Origin: Onchidella celtica
Taxonomy: Eukaryota; Mollusca; Gastropoda; Systellommatophora; Onchidiidae
Direction of reading: 5' to 3'
NCBI GenBank assembly: GCA_963931925.1
Contig: OZ007570.1
Span: 35,280,084 to 35,344,083 of the forward strand
DNA length: 64,000 bases
Part shown: in pieces, positions 34,308 to 44,913 of the stretch
Numbering within the stretch: position 1 is the stretch's first letter
Layout of the letters: the number at the start of each line of letters is the position of its first letter
The notes under the pieces: generated by a model
Databases searched by the model: none
What the model was told of the DNA's origin: nothing
Seen by the model: only the letters and a program-made list of their open reading frames with translations
Position numbers and translations under genes: made by a program

Positions 34308-34446
34308 GGAAGGTCTTCCGCCCGTCCGCGCCAGTCAAGAAAACACAACTACCCCAGCCCCTTTTCGCCTGATTAGTCAATCTGACTACCGCCCATTGAT
34401 ACAAACTGACTAGACCCTCATGCCCCCAGGTCCATCTGACCATTCC
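34308..34446 (+). repeat. Direct copy of the 33243 element left end
   Basis: About 140 bp nearly identical to 33243-33380 (shared ACAACTACCCCAGCCCC, CGCCTGATTAGTCAAT and CTAGACCCTCATGCCCCC). The copy stops at CATTCCA and no right end is found, so it is a fragment. It lies just upstream of MRPL21. Confidence 0.7.
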
Positions 34447-34936
34447 AATGCAGGTTGTTTAAGCTTGTATCTTAATCATATTAGGTTTGTTAACTTTTTG
34501 GATGAACCTTGGCCTAGAAAGCTTCCCATATTCTACAGTTTTACCAGAGAGTATAAATGTATAGGGAGGTTTCACTATTGGTCGATTTGCACTGTGAGAC
34601 ACGAGAGGCTCTGCGAAACCATTATTAATATGGAGCAGAAAGTAGGTTGCTGCGGCAAACAATATCCGATTGTGCATTTCCATGGGGCGTAAGAACTTAC
34701 AAACGGCTCTAAATAGTTTCATTCAGCCCAAAAATATGAACAAACCACACTAAACAGATATGCACACTGTCTTTGGTGTAGAAGGTCTCTTTCAATTCTT
34801 GAATTAACTCTGAATATAAAAGCTAGAAGCCTTTCTGTACCATAAACCGTGGGTTTAAATGTTGAAGTTACACTGCCCTTCTCGAATATATATAAATAAT
34901 TTTTTTTCTTTTTTGCCTTTCAAATTCATTCCCCAG

Positions 34937-37900
34937 GTTTTAAAGCTTTTGAAAGAAGTCTGCATGAATCAGTGGCTAAACCGCTACCTGTCAGTTGTAG
35001 AGGGGTTAGTTTGCACAGTCTTCCTGGAAATCGCCTGTTTTTATCACCAGCAGCCAACTTTGCACATTTCTCCTGCCGCATGAAAAGTCTTCATATATCT
35101 GACAATGAAACAAGTTGGAGTCTAGGGTAAATTTATCCCAGTATTAAAGAAACTGAAAACTTCTTTTTAAAAATTAGGTTAATTGTGTTGATTTTCCCAT
35201 AAGGCCATTTTTTGTTTTGCATGTTTTGTTGTTGTTATTGGGGAATCTTAGAATTATATTTTAAAGATGTTAATTGGCCCATATTACTTGATTATTGTTG
35301 TAAAAGGGGGACAGATGTCATAGATCTTGTTTGTATTTCTTGCCAGCCTAAAGATCTACTTGCTATGATTTATCCAGGCCCTTCAGTTAATTGATATCTT
35401 GTACTTTTTAGTTATAATTTTATGATAGCCCATTTATTAAGTTTGGAAATGCAGCTCAACTTTACATTAACACACAGCATTTACTGAACCTTTTCTAAAC
35501 CTCTAAAAGACAAACATCACAAAATTCAGTATTTAAGTGCAGTCAAATATATATACTAAATGTATAAAGCATACAAAATCAAATGTATCTGTCAGTAGAT
35601 TGTATTCATTGGTGTCTGTCTGTATGTCTACATCACTGTTTTGGCTGTTGCGTGAATTGCAATTTCTTTATAACGGAAGCTAGTTTGCTGCCATATTGTG
35701 GAAGATTGGTGTCTGAAACCATATTGGAGATGGAATAGTGTTAACTCATTGAGGATTTGAGATAGTTTTTGCTGTATCTGACACTTTTTGCCTTTATTTC
35801 TAATGATTTGACATATTGCACTTCGCAGAGTAAGCGGTATTGAAGAATTGGAAGATTTCACTCCTCTGACAGATGCTGAACTTCAGCAGAGTAAGTAGTT
35901 TTACATGCTCAGCTTTGCATACAATGTTTAAAGAATCAAAACTTGATTTATAGGCAAGTGCTTTAGAAAATGATCATAGATATTTCAGCGTCATGTCAAT
36001 CGCGGATTTTAGAGAAATGAACTTCATTTCAAAGAGCCTCTTAACATAATTATTGTTCAACAAATAATTTATAATGCATGCTTGATGGTTTCTTATTTAT
36101 TGAATGTTATCTCAACTTTAAAAAAATATAATAATTTTTTGAAGGAAAGTGCAAATAACCATACAACTCTACTGATATGTAAATCTTTTAATATTTTCGT
36201 TATGTAAGCCACAGTTGGAAAATGGGATTACATAAAAGTTGTAAATGTATTTGTGCATTTTGAGTTTGATGCTTTGTTTATTTTAAAGATGTAGGTGAGC
36301 AAATCAATAAAAGCTTGGAGCAAGGAGAAGCTGGGCGATTATTTGCAGTTGTGTATATAAGAGGCATTCAGCACAAAGTGACCGCAGAAGACATCATAGC
36401 TGTCAAATATGACTTTCCACCAAATGTTGGGGACAGGATACGCTTGGAAAAGGTAAGCAGTGTATATTTTACAATTTGAAAGTGAGAGAAGCAAAAATAT
36501 GATGATTGAGGTGAAGAAGTGTATATTTTACAGTGGACCATCATGTTTAACGACACTGCTAATAAAGAGACTTTTGCCAGTAGCGAGAACATTTTAAATC
36601 CTCATTTTTTCAACTATTTGAGCTATACATATGTAATAAAATACTCAAAAGGCGATCGATAATCAAAGCACCTGCGAGAGAATTAATTTTGAGTGCATAC
36701 GGCAAATGGTGGGGCGGCTGCAGAACAATGTGTTGAGAGTCATTCCAGTCAGACAATAACAACATGCATCATTCTTTATTTGTTACTACACGCCCGCCTT
36801 TTGAGTTGTAGCCCCACCTGGCCATCTCTCGCTTAGACCTAGTATGCTTTCTCTCCCTACTGACCATGTGCTGTGACAAGCACACTATACGCAGCCAGCT
36901 CAAAGTGATGACTGAGGCAAACTGTGGGGCAGGCCATGAAAGTGACAACCGTGTAGCTTTGTCAGACACGTGCACTCTCTGGCTACTACTTGTGATGTGC
37001 GATAATTATTACATGTAGCACTGTCTTTGATTGTAACTGATCGACGACCGGCATATGCTCTTTGTCTACACCGGGCTTCATGACCACATGCCTACAGTCC
37101 CAGTGTCACAAACACATGGCCAGCCTGTTCCCATACTTTGAATGGCACAGCACGGGAAACACCAGAAACAAACGTATTCGTCTACCTTTAACTTTTGCAT
37201 CTAACTCTCATGTAATTTGATTGTTTCGTTTTGAGTTTGATTGAGCTAGGGTGAAAACTTTTGTGGTTATAGGAAGGTAAGGGAAGTCACCCCAATCACT
37301 TCACTGTTGTGAGTTCTTGGTAAACATGCCGTCCAAGTGTAGCAGATCAAACACTAATATCTTCAAACTTTTTTGAGGATTCATGTGATTCAGACCATGG
37401 ATTTGAGCTCAGTGGTGACCAAGATCCAGAATATCAACCGCCTGGTAGACCTAGATCGAAATTTGCAGGGAAATGGATTTATATAACATTTTCAAAAAAT
37501 CATGAAAAGAAAACTATAAAAGATACCACTTTCTCCTTTGGCATGTTTACTGTTCTTGTATTGAAAATGATGTATTCCAAAGGGCATTGCAGTTGGTTGA
37601 CTGAGATTGTTTATGAATTTTTGAAATACCCCCAAAAAGCCCAGGATTTAACTCATGTAAAATCTCAAAACGCCCAGGATCAAGTGAGTTGTGGAACATG
37701 ACCTCTCGTTTTAACCAAGTTCCATTGTATATGTAACTATACAATTTGAATTTGAAAACTTACAGAAAGTTCTTGAAGAAAATGAAAATTCATATATTGC
37801 CATACATTTGTTAGGAAAAAGGCATTTGTAGTGTACTGTTACCCTACTATGTTTTGAGCAATTTTTGTCTGGACTTGGGAGTTTTTCTGAAACCTGAAAA

Positions 37901-39511
37901 CAGTACTTTGCCAATGAAAAAATCTGCACATTATATTTCGGTAATGGGCCAACTGAAGATGGTGTTTGCGATATTTATCTTAAAATTTATCCTATCAAGA
38001 TCATTAATATTGGCTGCAGTAATATGGTTTTATTCCATATTGTGGTGATGGATTTTATAATTGCTTTGATTTGAATTAAGTTGACTGAAATGTATCAAAT
38101 GTGTATTGAAAGCCTCTTGTTTTCTACAGGTCCTATGTGTGGGAGGAAAAGATTTCACACTTTTTGGTCAGCCGCTTTTGAGGTAATCATTTTGATGCTA
38201 GTTCTTAATTTGAGGGTAAAATTGGGGTACAAGTAGTTATAAAAGAAAGCATTTTGGTTATACCTCACAGAAATGATACATTGTATGTACTGATGCAGTT
38301 TATAAAAAGAGCTGTTGTGAATATTCAAGTTTTGTTGATATTTTTTTTTTTGTTTCAAGTGAAAATCCAGTTGTAGAGGAAAATTTTCAAATAAAAAACA
38401 TTAGCGAATTTTTGTTGCACGTTCTGACTTTTGTGTTTTGAATATGATTATGTTTAATCTATTTAGACTTAACATTTGTAAGAGAACTTTGCGTGCTTTT
38501 TCACTGAAGTATTTTTTTTTCTTTTCAGGGAATAAATGGTGAAACTGAAACAAAACATGGGCCTTGAGGACAATGTAATTAAGCATAAACAGTAGATTCA
38601 TGAACATGTGTCACTTGGCATTTTTTGTCCTCCCCCCCCCCCCCGAAATACTGCAATTAGATGCGCTAGGTTTCACATGTAATATAGTATTGTCAGCCTT
38701 TACAGAAAAATTGTCATGTGTTCTTTTATTTTATTCCCAACAGTCGAGATATTGTTCGCATAGATGCTACAGTGGTGGAAAAGACATTGTCGCACAACAG
38801 AGTTTGGTTTGTGTACCGAAAAAGGAAGAACTTCAAAAAGCTCCATGGTAAGCACAGTTTTAATGTTTCACGACTATTGATTTGAAGCCATACATCAGCA
38901 TAATTTCCTAGTCTCACTTTCCAGAAATTACACATGTTATCTATCTTTTATTTTAACTGGTCTTCCACTTTTGGTACCATTGTAAATTAAACTGGAAATT
39001 CCATGGGTGCCAGACATAAAGTTCAAATGTTAGTGTTTTGTGTTGACAGCACAGACAGTAATCAGTGATATGAAATGTCACGAAAACAGCATTGTTTTCC
39101 TTAGCAACCATGAGAGAAGAACGATAGCAAATGCGATTCTTGCCTCATGAAAATCAGTGCTTCCAAGAGGAACTTTACAATTTATGGAAGATTCCTATAT
39201 TGATTTCAATAGATAAGTGCTATGACTGGAATTAGACCTGCCGTCACAATTTATAATTGGGTCTGATAGCCTGCACTACTTGCATAGACGATAAGCATTC
39301 CATCAGAAACTCTTACCCACTATAGAGAATGAGACTGTATTTTTACCTACGGTTCTTCACATTTGCGTTATGAAATGTATAAGAATTGGTGTTTCTTTCA
39401 TCTCCAGTGTACAGAGAAAAGTTCACAATGTTGTTGATCAATTCTATACAAGTAGCTAAAGTTCCAGTGCCCGAGGAAAAAGAAGCGGAAGAAGAAAAAG
39501 GCAGCGTGTAA
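34937..39511 (+). CDS. MRPL21: Mitochondrial ribosomal protein L21 (bL21m), 6 exons seen
   Basis: Exons 34937-35126, 35829-35890, 36289-36452, 38130-38182, 38744-38847 and 39408-39511 join in frame to 225 residues plus TAA. The core carries bL21m signatures: GRLFAVVYIRGIQHKVTAED, RIRLEKVLCVGG, FTLFGQPLL, RIDATVVEKT, the very basic YRKRKNFKKLH, then LLINSIQVA. It is a protein of the mitochondrial large subunit. The N-terminal 60 residues (GFKAFERSLHESVAKPLPVS...) are Arg/Ser/Leu-rich, as in a mitochondrial presequence. The acidic C-tail (PEEKEAEEEKGSV) is longer than in the human protein as I remember it. The first coding exon, which must end in phase 1, is upstream; ATG at 34630 with a weak donor at 34646 would fit but is unproven. 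Confidence 0.9.
37328..37701 (+). other. Unrecognised open frame in MRPL21 intron
   Basis: A 124-codon open stretch with no start Met at its head. Its first half is acidic (FEDSCDSDHGFELSGDQDPE then YQPPGRPRSKFAGKW), reminiscent of the acidic N-terminal regions of invertebrate transposase-like proteins such as the one at 44914. It could be a transposon fragment or chance. No splice context supports it as an MRPL21 exon. Confidence 0.2.
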
Positions 39512-39605
39512 TCTGGTCAACAGCTGTTCAAGAGTCGCCTTTATTTTGAACGAAGGTGCTGAAAGAGTGAAAGGACCAAGTTATATGCATAAGTGATACT
39601 TTTGA

Positions 39606-39611
39606 AATAAA
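39606..39611 (+). terminator. Poly(A) signal of MRPL21
   Basis: AATAAA begins 95 bp after the MRPL21 stop and is followed by a G-rich stretch at about 39640. It lies before the Tigger-like element. Confidence 0.6.
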
Positions 39612-39681
39612 GGTGCAACTTTAAGTTGCTGGGTTTTAAGGGGGGAGCGGGTCCTGAGGATGATTTTTGTTCCTTTTAGAG

Positions 39682-40481
39682 TACAGTGCAATCCTAATAT
39701 CTCGACATCAGCGGGACCGTCTGACTCGTGTCGAGTAAAGAGGAAGTCGAAATAGCAGAATAGTGGTGGAAGAGAAAAAAAAGGGCGGGGGAATGAAACA
39801 TCACCATACTGGGAAGTGTCCAATAAATAACACGATTATGTCCCTTTTTCTTATAATTATCGGCATAATGTCACCCGTTCCTCCAATATCACTGTTGTGC
39901 GGAGCAGTTGCGTGGCAAAGATTGACCGATATCGGAGAAATGCTGTAGCTATCAAATGCACAGTGCTTTACTTTTCTTTTTTTTTAACCTCGACCTGACT
40001 GTTTTTTTTAGAAGAAGTGATGATACCGATACACACACAGTACGACAGTTAACCGAGAGATCTAGGTCAAGGCCTAGTATCAACGGCACACGAATATTTT
40101 GTGGGGGGAAAAAAATTGCTCGGTCTGTAGTACTCTGTACCTTTACTGCCGTGCAAGGCACTCCACACTCGCTTTACTGAAGCCAAGGGTCATCCTCTGT
40201 GACCACACACCCCCTCTCCTACCTTTCCCCGCCAGGACGGCAAAAAGAAATAAAGAGGCCTTGTATGTGGGGAGTTGCGTGGGCATTTTTGGTAGCACAG
40301 TGGTATATCTAGTGCACTTGTTTTGCCACGGCCGGGGAGAAATCTGTCGACATAATAGGAAAGAATGGAATAACACATCGAGTTACTGAGAAATATTTAG
40401 TAGCATTAACGAAGGAACAGGCTGGGACTTAAAAATTGTGTCGAGTTACCCAGAATGTCGAGATATGTGGATTGGACTGTA
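39682..40481. mobile_element. Tigger/pogo-like inverted-repeat element, 800 bp
   Basis: The ends are TACAGTGCAATCCTAATATC on the left and, inverted, TACAGTCCAATCCACATATC on the right, both followed by TCGACAT. TA at each outer edge fits the TA target duplication of Tc1/mariner. CAGT...ATCTCGA-type termini are characteristic of the Tigger/pogo group. No transposase ORF, so it is non-autonomous. Confidence 0.75.
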
Positions 40482-41896
40482 TCATGTTTTTAACCTCCAT
40501 AATTGAACTCAGCATGTCGAAATTAGTAGAAAACAGCCCCAAAAAATTACTCCGTGGCATGCTGCCATATTGGATTTTATATAAAAATGACATGATGTTT
40601 CAAAATAGATAGGCTTCCACAAATTTTGTCAAACTTGTATGAACTGGTACACACATTGTTCAGCACAGTATCCCAATTCATACACTAGTTTTTTGCTGTA
40701 TCTGGTATAGTTTTTCTGTGAACAAGAATTGACTTTAGCATATAGCCAATTTTTGTTACCACCCCTTTTTTGCTACATAAAGTTGCATTTTTTCCAAAAT
40801 GGCTAAGTATACACAAAAAAGCTACTGTACGATTTTTTGTTAGCCATCAAATATGATACATGGAAAACTTGGCACAAATCCATCCACAAATAAAAAACTA
40901 GTCCACAGAAAACCATCGAAAAGTAACGTTTCTAGAGAAACGTGCATTTGGAAGTTTGTCAAGTATGATTTCGCTGAAAACTAATATAATTACAGAGAAA
41001 GTCGAGCTGTTTTCTTCTTTGATGTAGTTGATACACTTCTAGCTTCCAACTTGATGAAAACAAGTGATGATAGTAAATAATATTGAAAAAATGTGTATAA
41101 CACCAGTCCAAATCCATCTTCTATGCTTCACAAATGCATTCTATAACATGTGCGAACCACGAGGCTTCGAGACGATAATAAATAAAACGAGGTCATTACG
41201 ATAAGCCCCAGCTAATGGAAATATGAGGTCAACTGAGCCCGAACACCATGTACAGTTCAGGCATTAACGGCACCTTCACTGCGGCCATGACCTCGATGAA
41301 AACGGAAACAAAGTCACCTACTAAACATAATATATGCGTCATTTGACACATTTTTGTGCTCCATACAATTTTATTGGTTAGTTGTGGTCTCCATATTTGG
41401 AAAGACAAAGAGGAGAGAATTTCCTTTCCAATGGTATGCAACATGAGAGGTCGCAATTCATGGCAGATTGTTGAAACCAAGCTAAAAAACAAGCTATGTG
41501 GATCCTGAGATTCTGCATTTGACAGAAAAAGTCTGTGGTTATCATTTTCAAATTAAATGCATTTTATAAGCATAAATTGGGGTTTTTAGCATTCAGCCAT
41601 CGTTTACTTGTATATTTAGCAGACATAGAATGAGCTAAAAATAGCAAGACCTCGATTCGATAATGTGACTCCAAAATGTCATTTTCAGGACTCACTCCCC
41701 TCCCCTTAAATTGAAGAAAATGTGTGTGTGCCTGAGAAAACCAACAAAAAGTCAGCAACATGACATTTTGAGTTCTGTACATATAATAGAAGACAAGACA
41801 TATCTGATAAATTGAAGTCAGTGACCCCCCTAAAACAAGATTTTGAGAAAACGGCATTTAATCCTATAAGTGGCAATAGCTAATTGACCAAGTAAT
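40482..41896. other. Non-genic interval
   Basis: AT-rich sequence without a supported gene or a repeat I can recognise. The short frames at 41229-41857 on the minus strand have no homology or splice signals that I can see. Confidence 0.4.
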
Positions 41897-41908
41897 ATTG
41901 GAGTGATT

Positions 41909-42426
41909 CAACATGTTGTCAGAATGCCCGACTCCAGACTCCCTAAGCAAATCTTCTTCTCTGAGCTCTCCAATGGAACGAGGAATGTTGGGGCCCCAAA
42001 GAGACGTTACAAAGACACTCTCAAGCAATCACTGAAGGCCTTTGCCATTGATGTGAGTGAGTGGGAAAAGCTCTCGCTTGATCGTGCAAATTGGAGGGCG
42101 GCCCTTACCAGAGGCAGCAAAGCATGGGAAGCTGACAGAGTCCAGCAGGCTATCAAAAAAAGAGAACGGCGCAAGAAAAGGCCCAGCGGTACTGAACCAA
42201 CGGAGCACTCTTGTCATTTATGCGGAAGGGTCTGCAGGGCAAAAATAGGACTTATCAGTCACATGAGAAGCCATAAGTCATGAAAGAACAGTCTTTCCAT
42301 TCTGTCCTCTGTGTCCTTTAGTTCTCTTTATTGTCCATGTGTTGAAATTCTCAACAATTTCTGTTCTTTATTCCTCTGGTGTTGTTAAGGTCATCATCAT
42401 ACCTGATGGAGGAACTATTATTATTT
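41909..42426 (+). mobile_element. 5'-truncated LINE copy, about 99% identical to the 21.9-kb LINE
   Basis: From about 41911 it matches the last 515 bp of the LINE at 21881-26102 with about five substitutions (for example T for A after GATCG, and Lys to Arg in the finger CHLCGRVC). It holds the C-terminal 120 codons, the C2H2 finger, the 3' UTR and a short ATT tail. A perfect 12-bp target duplication ATTGGAGTGATT flanks it (41897-41908 and 42427-42438). It is a recent, dead-on-arrival insertion. Confidence 0.93.
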
Positions 42427-42441
42427 ATTGGAGTGATTGCT

Positions 42442-42690
42442 GTTAGGAGACCATAGTCTAATAACTAAGCGGTTATAGAGATCAGTGTTTACTGCTCATC
42501 TACAGTTTTTTCCAGTAACATGCCACGGTCCCCTAGAAACACCCAAGTCGGAAGTTTTTTGATCTTGTTAGGAGACCGTAGTTTAATTACAAAGCTGTTA
42601 TAGAGTTCATAGGGAGTAGTGTTCACTGCTCGTCTACAGTTTACCCTGTGACATGCCACGGTCCCCTAAACAACAGCCAAGTGGGAAGTT
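42442..42690 (+). repeat. Two-copy tandem duplication, unit about 125 bp
   Basis: Both units start GTTAGGAGACC(A/G)TAGT, share CATGCCACGGTCCCCTA, and end with an AAGT(C/G)GGAAGTTT block. They begin at 42442 and 42567, with an estimated 80-85% identity. The array starts immediately beside the right target duplication of the truncated LINE. Confidence 0.7.
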
Positions 42691-42699
42691 TGTGTCGGA

Positions 42700-43420
42700 C
42701 CCATATGTTCACTTCCAAGCCGTTTTTCTCAAAATCAGCTCTGCCGACTTTATGTGGGTTTTCTCAGGCACACTCACAATTGATGTTAGTGATAATTGAG
42801 GATGTTTCCTCATAAAATTTGCATTGAACTCTGTGATTGGAATCTAGGTTTTCAAGCATGAATATGAGCCTACATGCAACATGTGAGAATAAATGCATTT
42901 CTACTTGAAAATCATATTGTCACTGTCAGGTACATGGGTGCCAGATCGCCGGATTTTTCCGGCAATCCGGAATTTCGTTTGTCCCAAACGCGCTCTGCCG
43001 GAATCTCGCCGGGAACGATTGTTTTCTGGATATACCGTTTTTTTTTGTGTCGGATAATTTTTTATTTTTTGGCATTCTTTTTATTCTTTTGGCCACGTCC
43101 GCGGTAATGATCAGGCATGCGCAGAGAAATCAGTAGGCACATTGCTTCCTGTTTCCGGTTTTGTTTTGTTGTGAAAGTGATAGAACGCCGCCATCATCTC
43201 GCTGGCTGGGGGCAAGACCCCGGCAAACGCCATTTTGCAATTTTACAGGAGACACGAAAAACTGATTTATTTTTACAAAAACAATGGTAGCAAAATAAAA
43301 CCTGAATATGTTTTTAACATTTGTTAACTGCATACAAGCACGCCAAATTTAGCTTATTTTGACCTTAAATAAAGAATAAAATCCGAAATGTTGGCACTTG
43401 ATGTTATGTGTCATGTAAGT
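42700..43420. other. Non-genic interval with CCGG-rich palindromic patch
   Basis: Near 42945-43015 there is a cluster of CCGG motifs (GCCGGATTTTTCCGGCAATC and a following GCCGGAATCTCGCCGG) that could fold. No gene is recognised. The patch may be the end of an unknown repeat. Confidence 0.35.
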
Positions 43421-43798
43421 TGGCTTGGTGCAAAAACCCGACAAGGGCTTGTGGTGGTTTTTACCCCACCCAATATAAGGATAACATTGGCCAAAAGCCT
43501 TTGACGTTTTATTGCTCCCAGAGTGAAGAAGAGGAGGGTATTATTACTATTGTAACTAAGAAATATGTCGTATTTTGCATGCAACAGTTATAGTTGGCTG
43601 GTTAGTTGTTTTGTTTGCACATTCGACCATAGTATGGTCCATACGCAGTGATTGTCAGGAGTCCAAGGCCTCCATCAGGCCAAAGGATGGGCTGCTTGGG
43701 TTATATCCTATTTACATCACCAGGAGCTTCAGCAGAGCAACAATGTTAGGTACAACTTTGTAGTAAGGATGTTAATCTATACTGGCTGTAGAACTAAA

Positions 43799-43905
43799 CG
43801 AAAGGGAGAGAGAAAGAGAGAGGATGAAAGTGGGGGGGGGGAAGATAAAAAGAGAGAGAGAAGGGGTTGAGAGAGAAGAGAAAAGAGAGAGAGAGAGAGA
43901 CTCAG
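43799..43905 (+). repeat. GAGA-rich microsatellite
   Basis: Purine-rich simple sequence (GAGAGA units with one G9-type run) inside the left part of the DNA transposon. Short frames over it are artefacts. Confidence 0.8.
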
Positions 43906-43914
43906 TGAGACATA

Positions 43915-44235
43915 CATGATACATACATGAAGGCTCCAAGGGAAGAAGGAGATAATCACACGGAGACAATTTAAACATGTCTCCCATTCGTTTCATAGTA
44001 ACACAAGGCCCTACTTTTGTGTGGAAAGTTGTTTTATCAGATGGGAAAGCAACAGCTACAAAAGATTAACTGTTACAGTACTTTCCAAGATAGACTATCT
44101 GTGAACAGTGTATGTGTCCGTTGTATCTTACAAATGCTCAAGGAAGCTCGCATATATCTTATTATGATGAGGGGAAACTACTTAAAATGTCCCAGTGTGA
44201 CTTACCTCCTTCTCCCTCTGAAGTCTTCACAGACA
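43915..44235. repeat. Imperfect inverted repeat within the transposon
   Basis: A 60-70-bp arm at about 43925-43992 (GGGAAGAAGGAGATAATCAC...) is inversely similar, roughly 75%, to 44165-44232 (GTGACTTACCTCCTTCTCCC...). CATACAT repeats lie beside each arm. It may be a small element inserted in the large transposon. Confidence 0.4.
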
Positions 44236-44913
44236 TACATAACATACATACAGACAAAAAGACAGACAGACAGAGAAAGAGCGGACAGGGAAAGATGACA
44301 AAGTGAAGAAATTCTGAGACGGCCACAGTTTAATTGGTCTTGCATGAAGAATGCCAACTTTCTGAAGTTCATTAAGTCAAACTTTACTGAATCATTTCGA
44401 TTATTTTGATAACTGTAAATAAATTGTAATAATGCGTTGACTTAAGGCCCATCAATTACAAAGCAACTAAAGAAATTAATTTTGATATGTAAGCCGATGC
44501 AGCTGGGATAAACATTGTTTAAACATGCTAGAATAAAAGACAAACAACATGATTTGAATCATCAACAAACGAATGGTAAATCGTAACCGTACAGTCTAAA
44601 AGACAGCTTTGTGACATCGTACTTTAGAAACTTTAAAAGTTGCCATGCCACATACAGCAAAAACTGAAGAAAGAGGGAAATAAAAAGGAAACCATAGTGA
44701 AAAAGAATAAAAATGAATCGAGGTTTTTGATTAATTTGAAGCATTACAAATTAATTAGCGTATTTTAATGTTAGCGTTTTTTTCGTGTTTATGTTTCTTT
44801 GGTTGTTTTCTTGTGACCTAAAGCAATTAATTATATTATTCAGCTGTCAAGACATTAATCTTTTCATAAGAGGATAGTCAAACAAAAATACACAGATTCC
44901 AGGGACGCTTGAT

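Noticed and set aside
34459-34722. 87-codon minus-strand frame upstream of MRPL21
   Set aside because: No recognised motif or splice signals; it overlaps the likely MRPL21 promoter.
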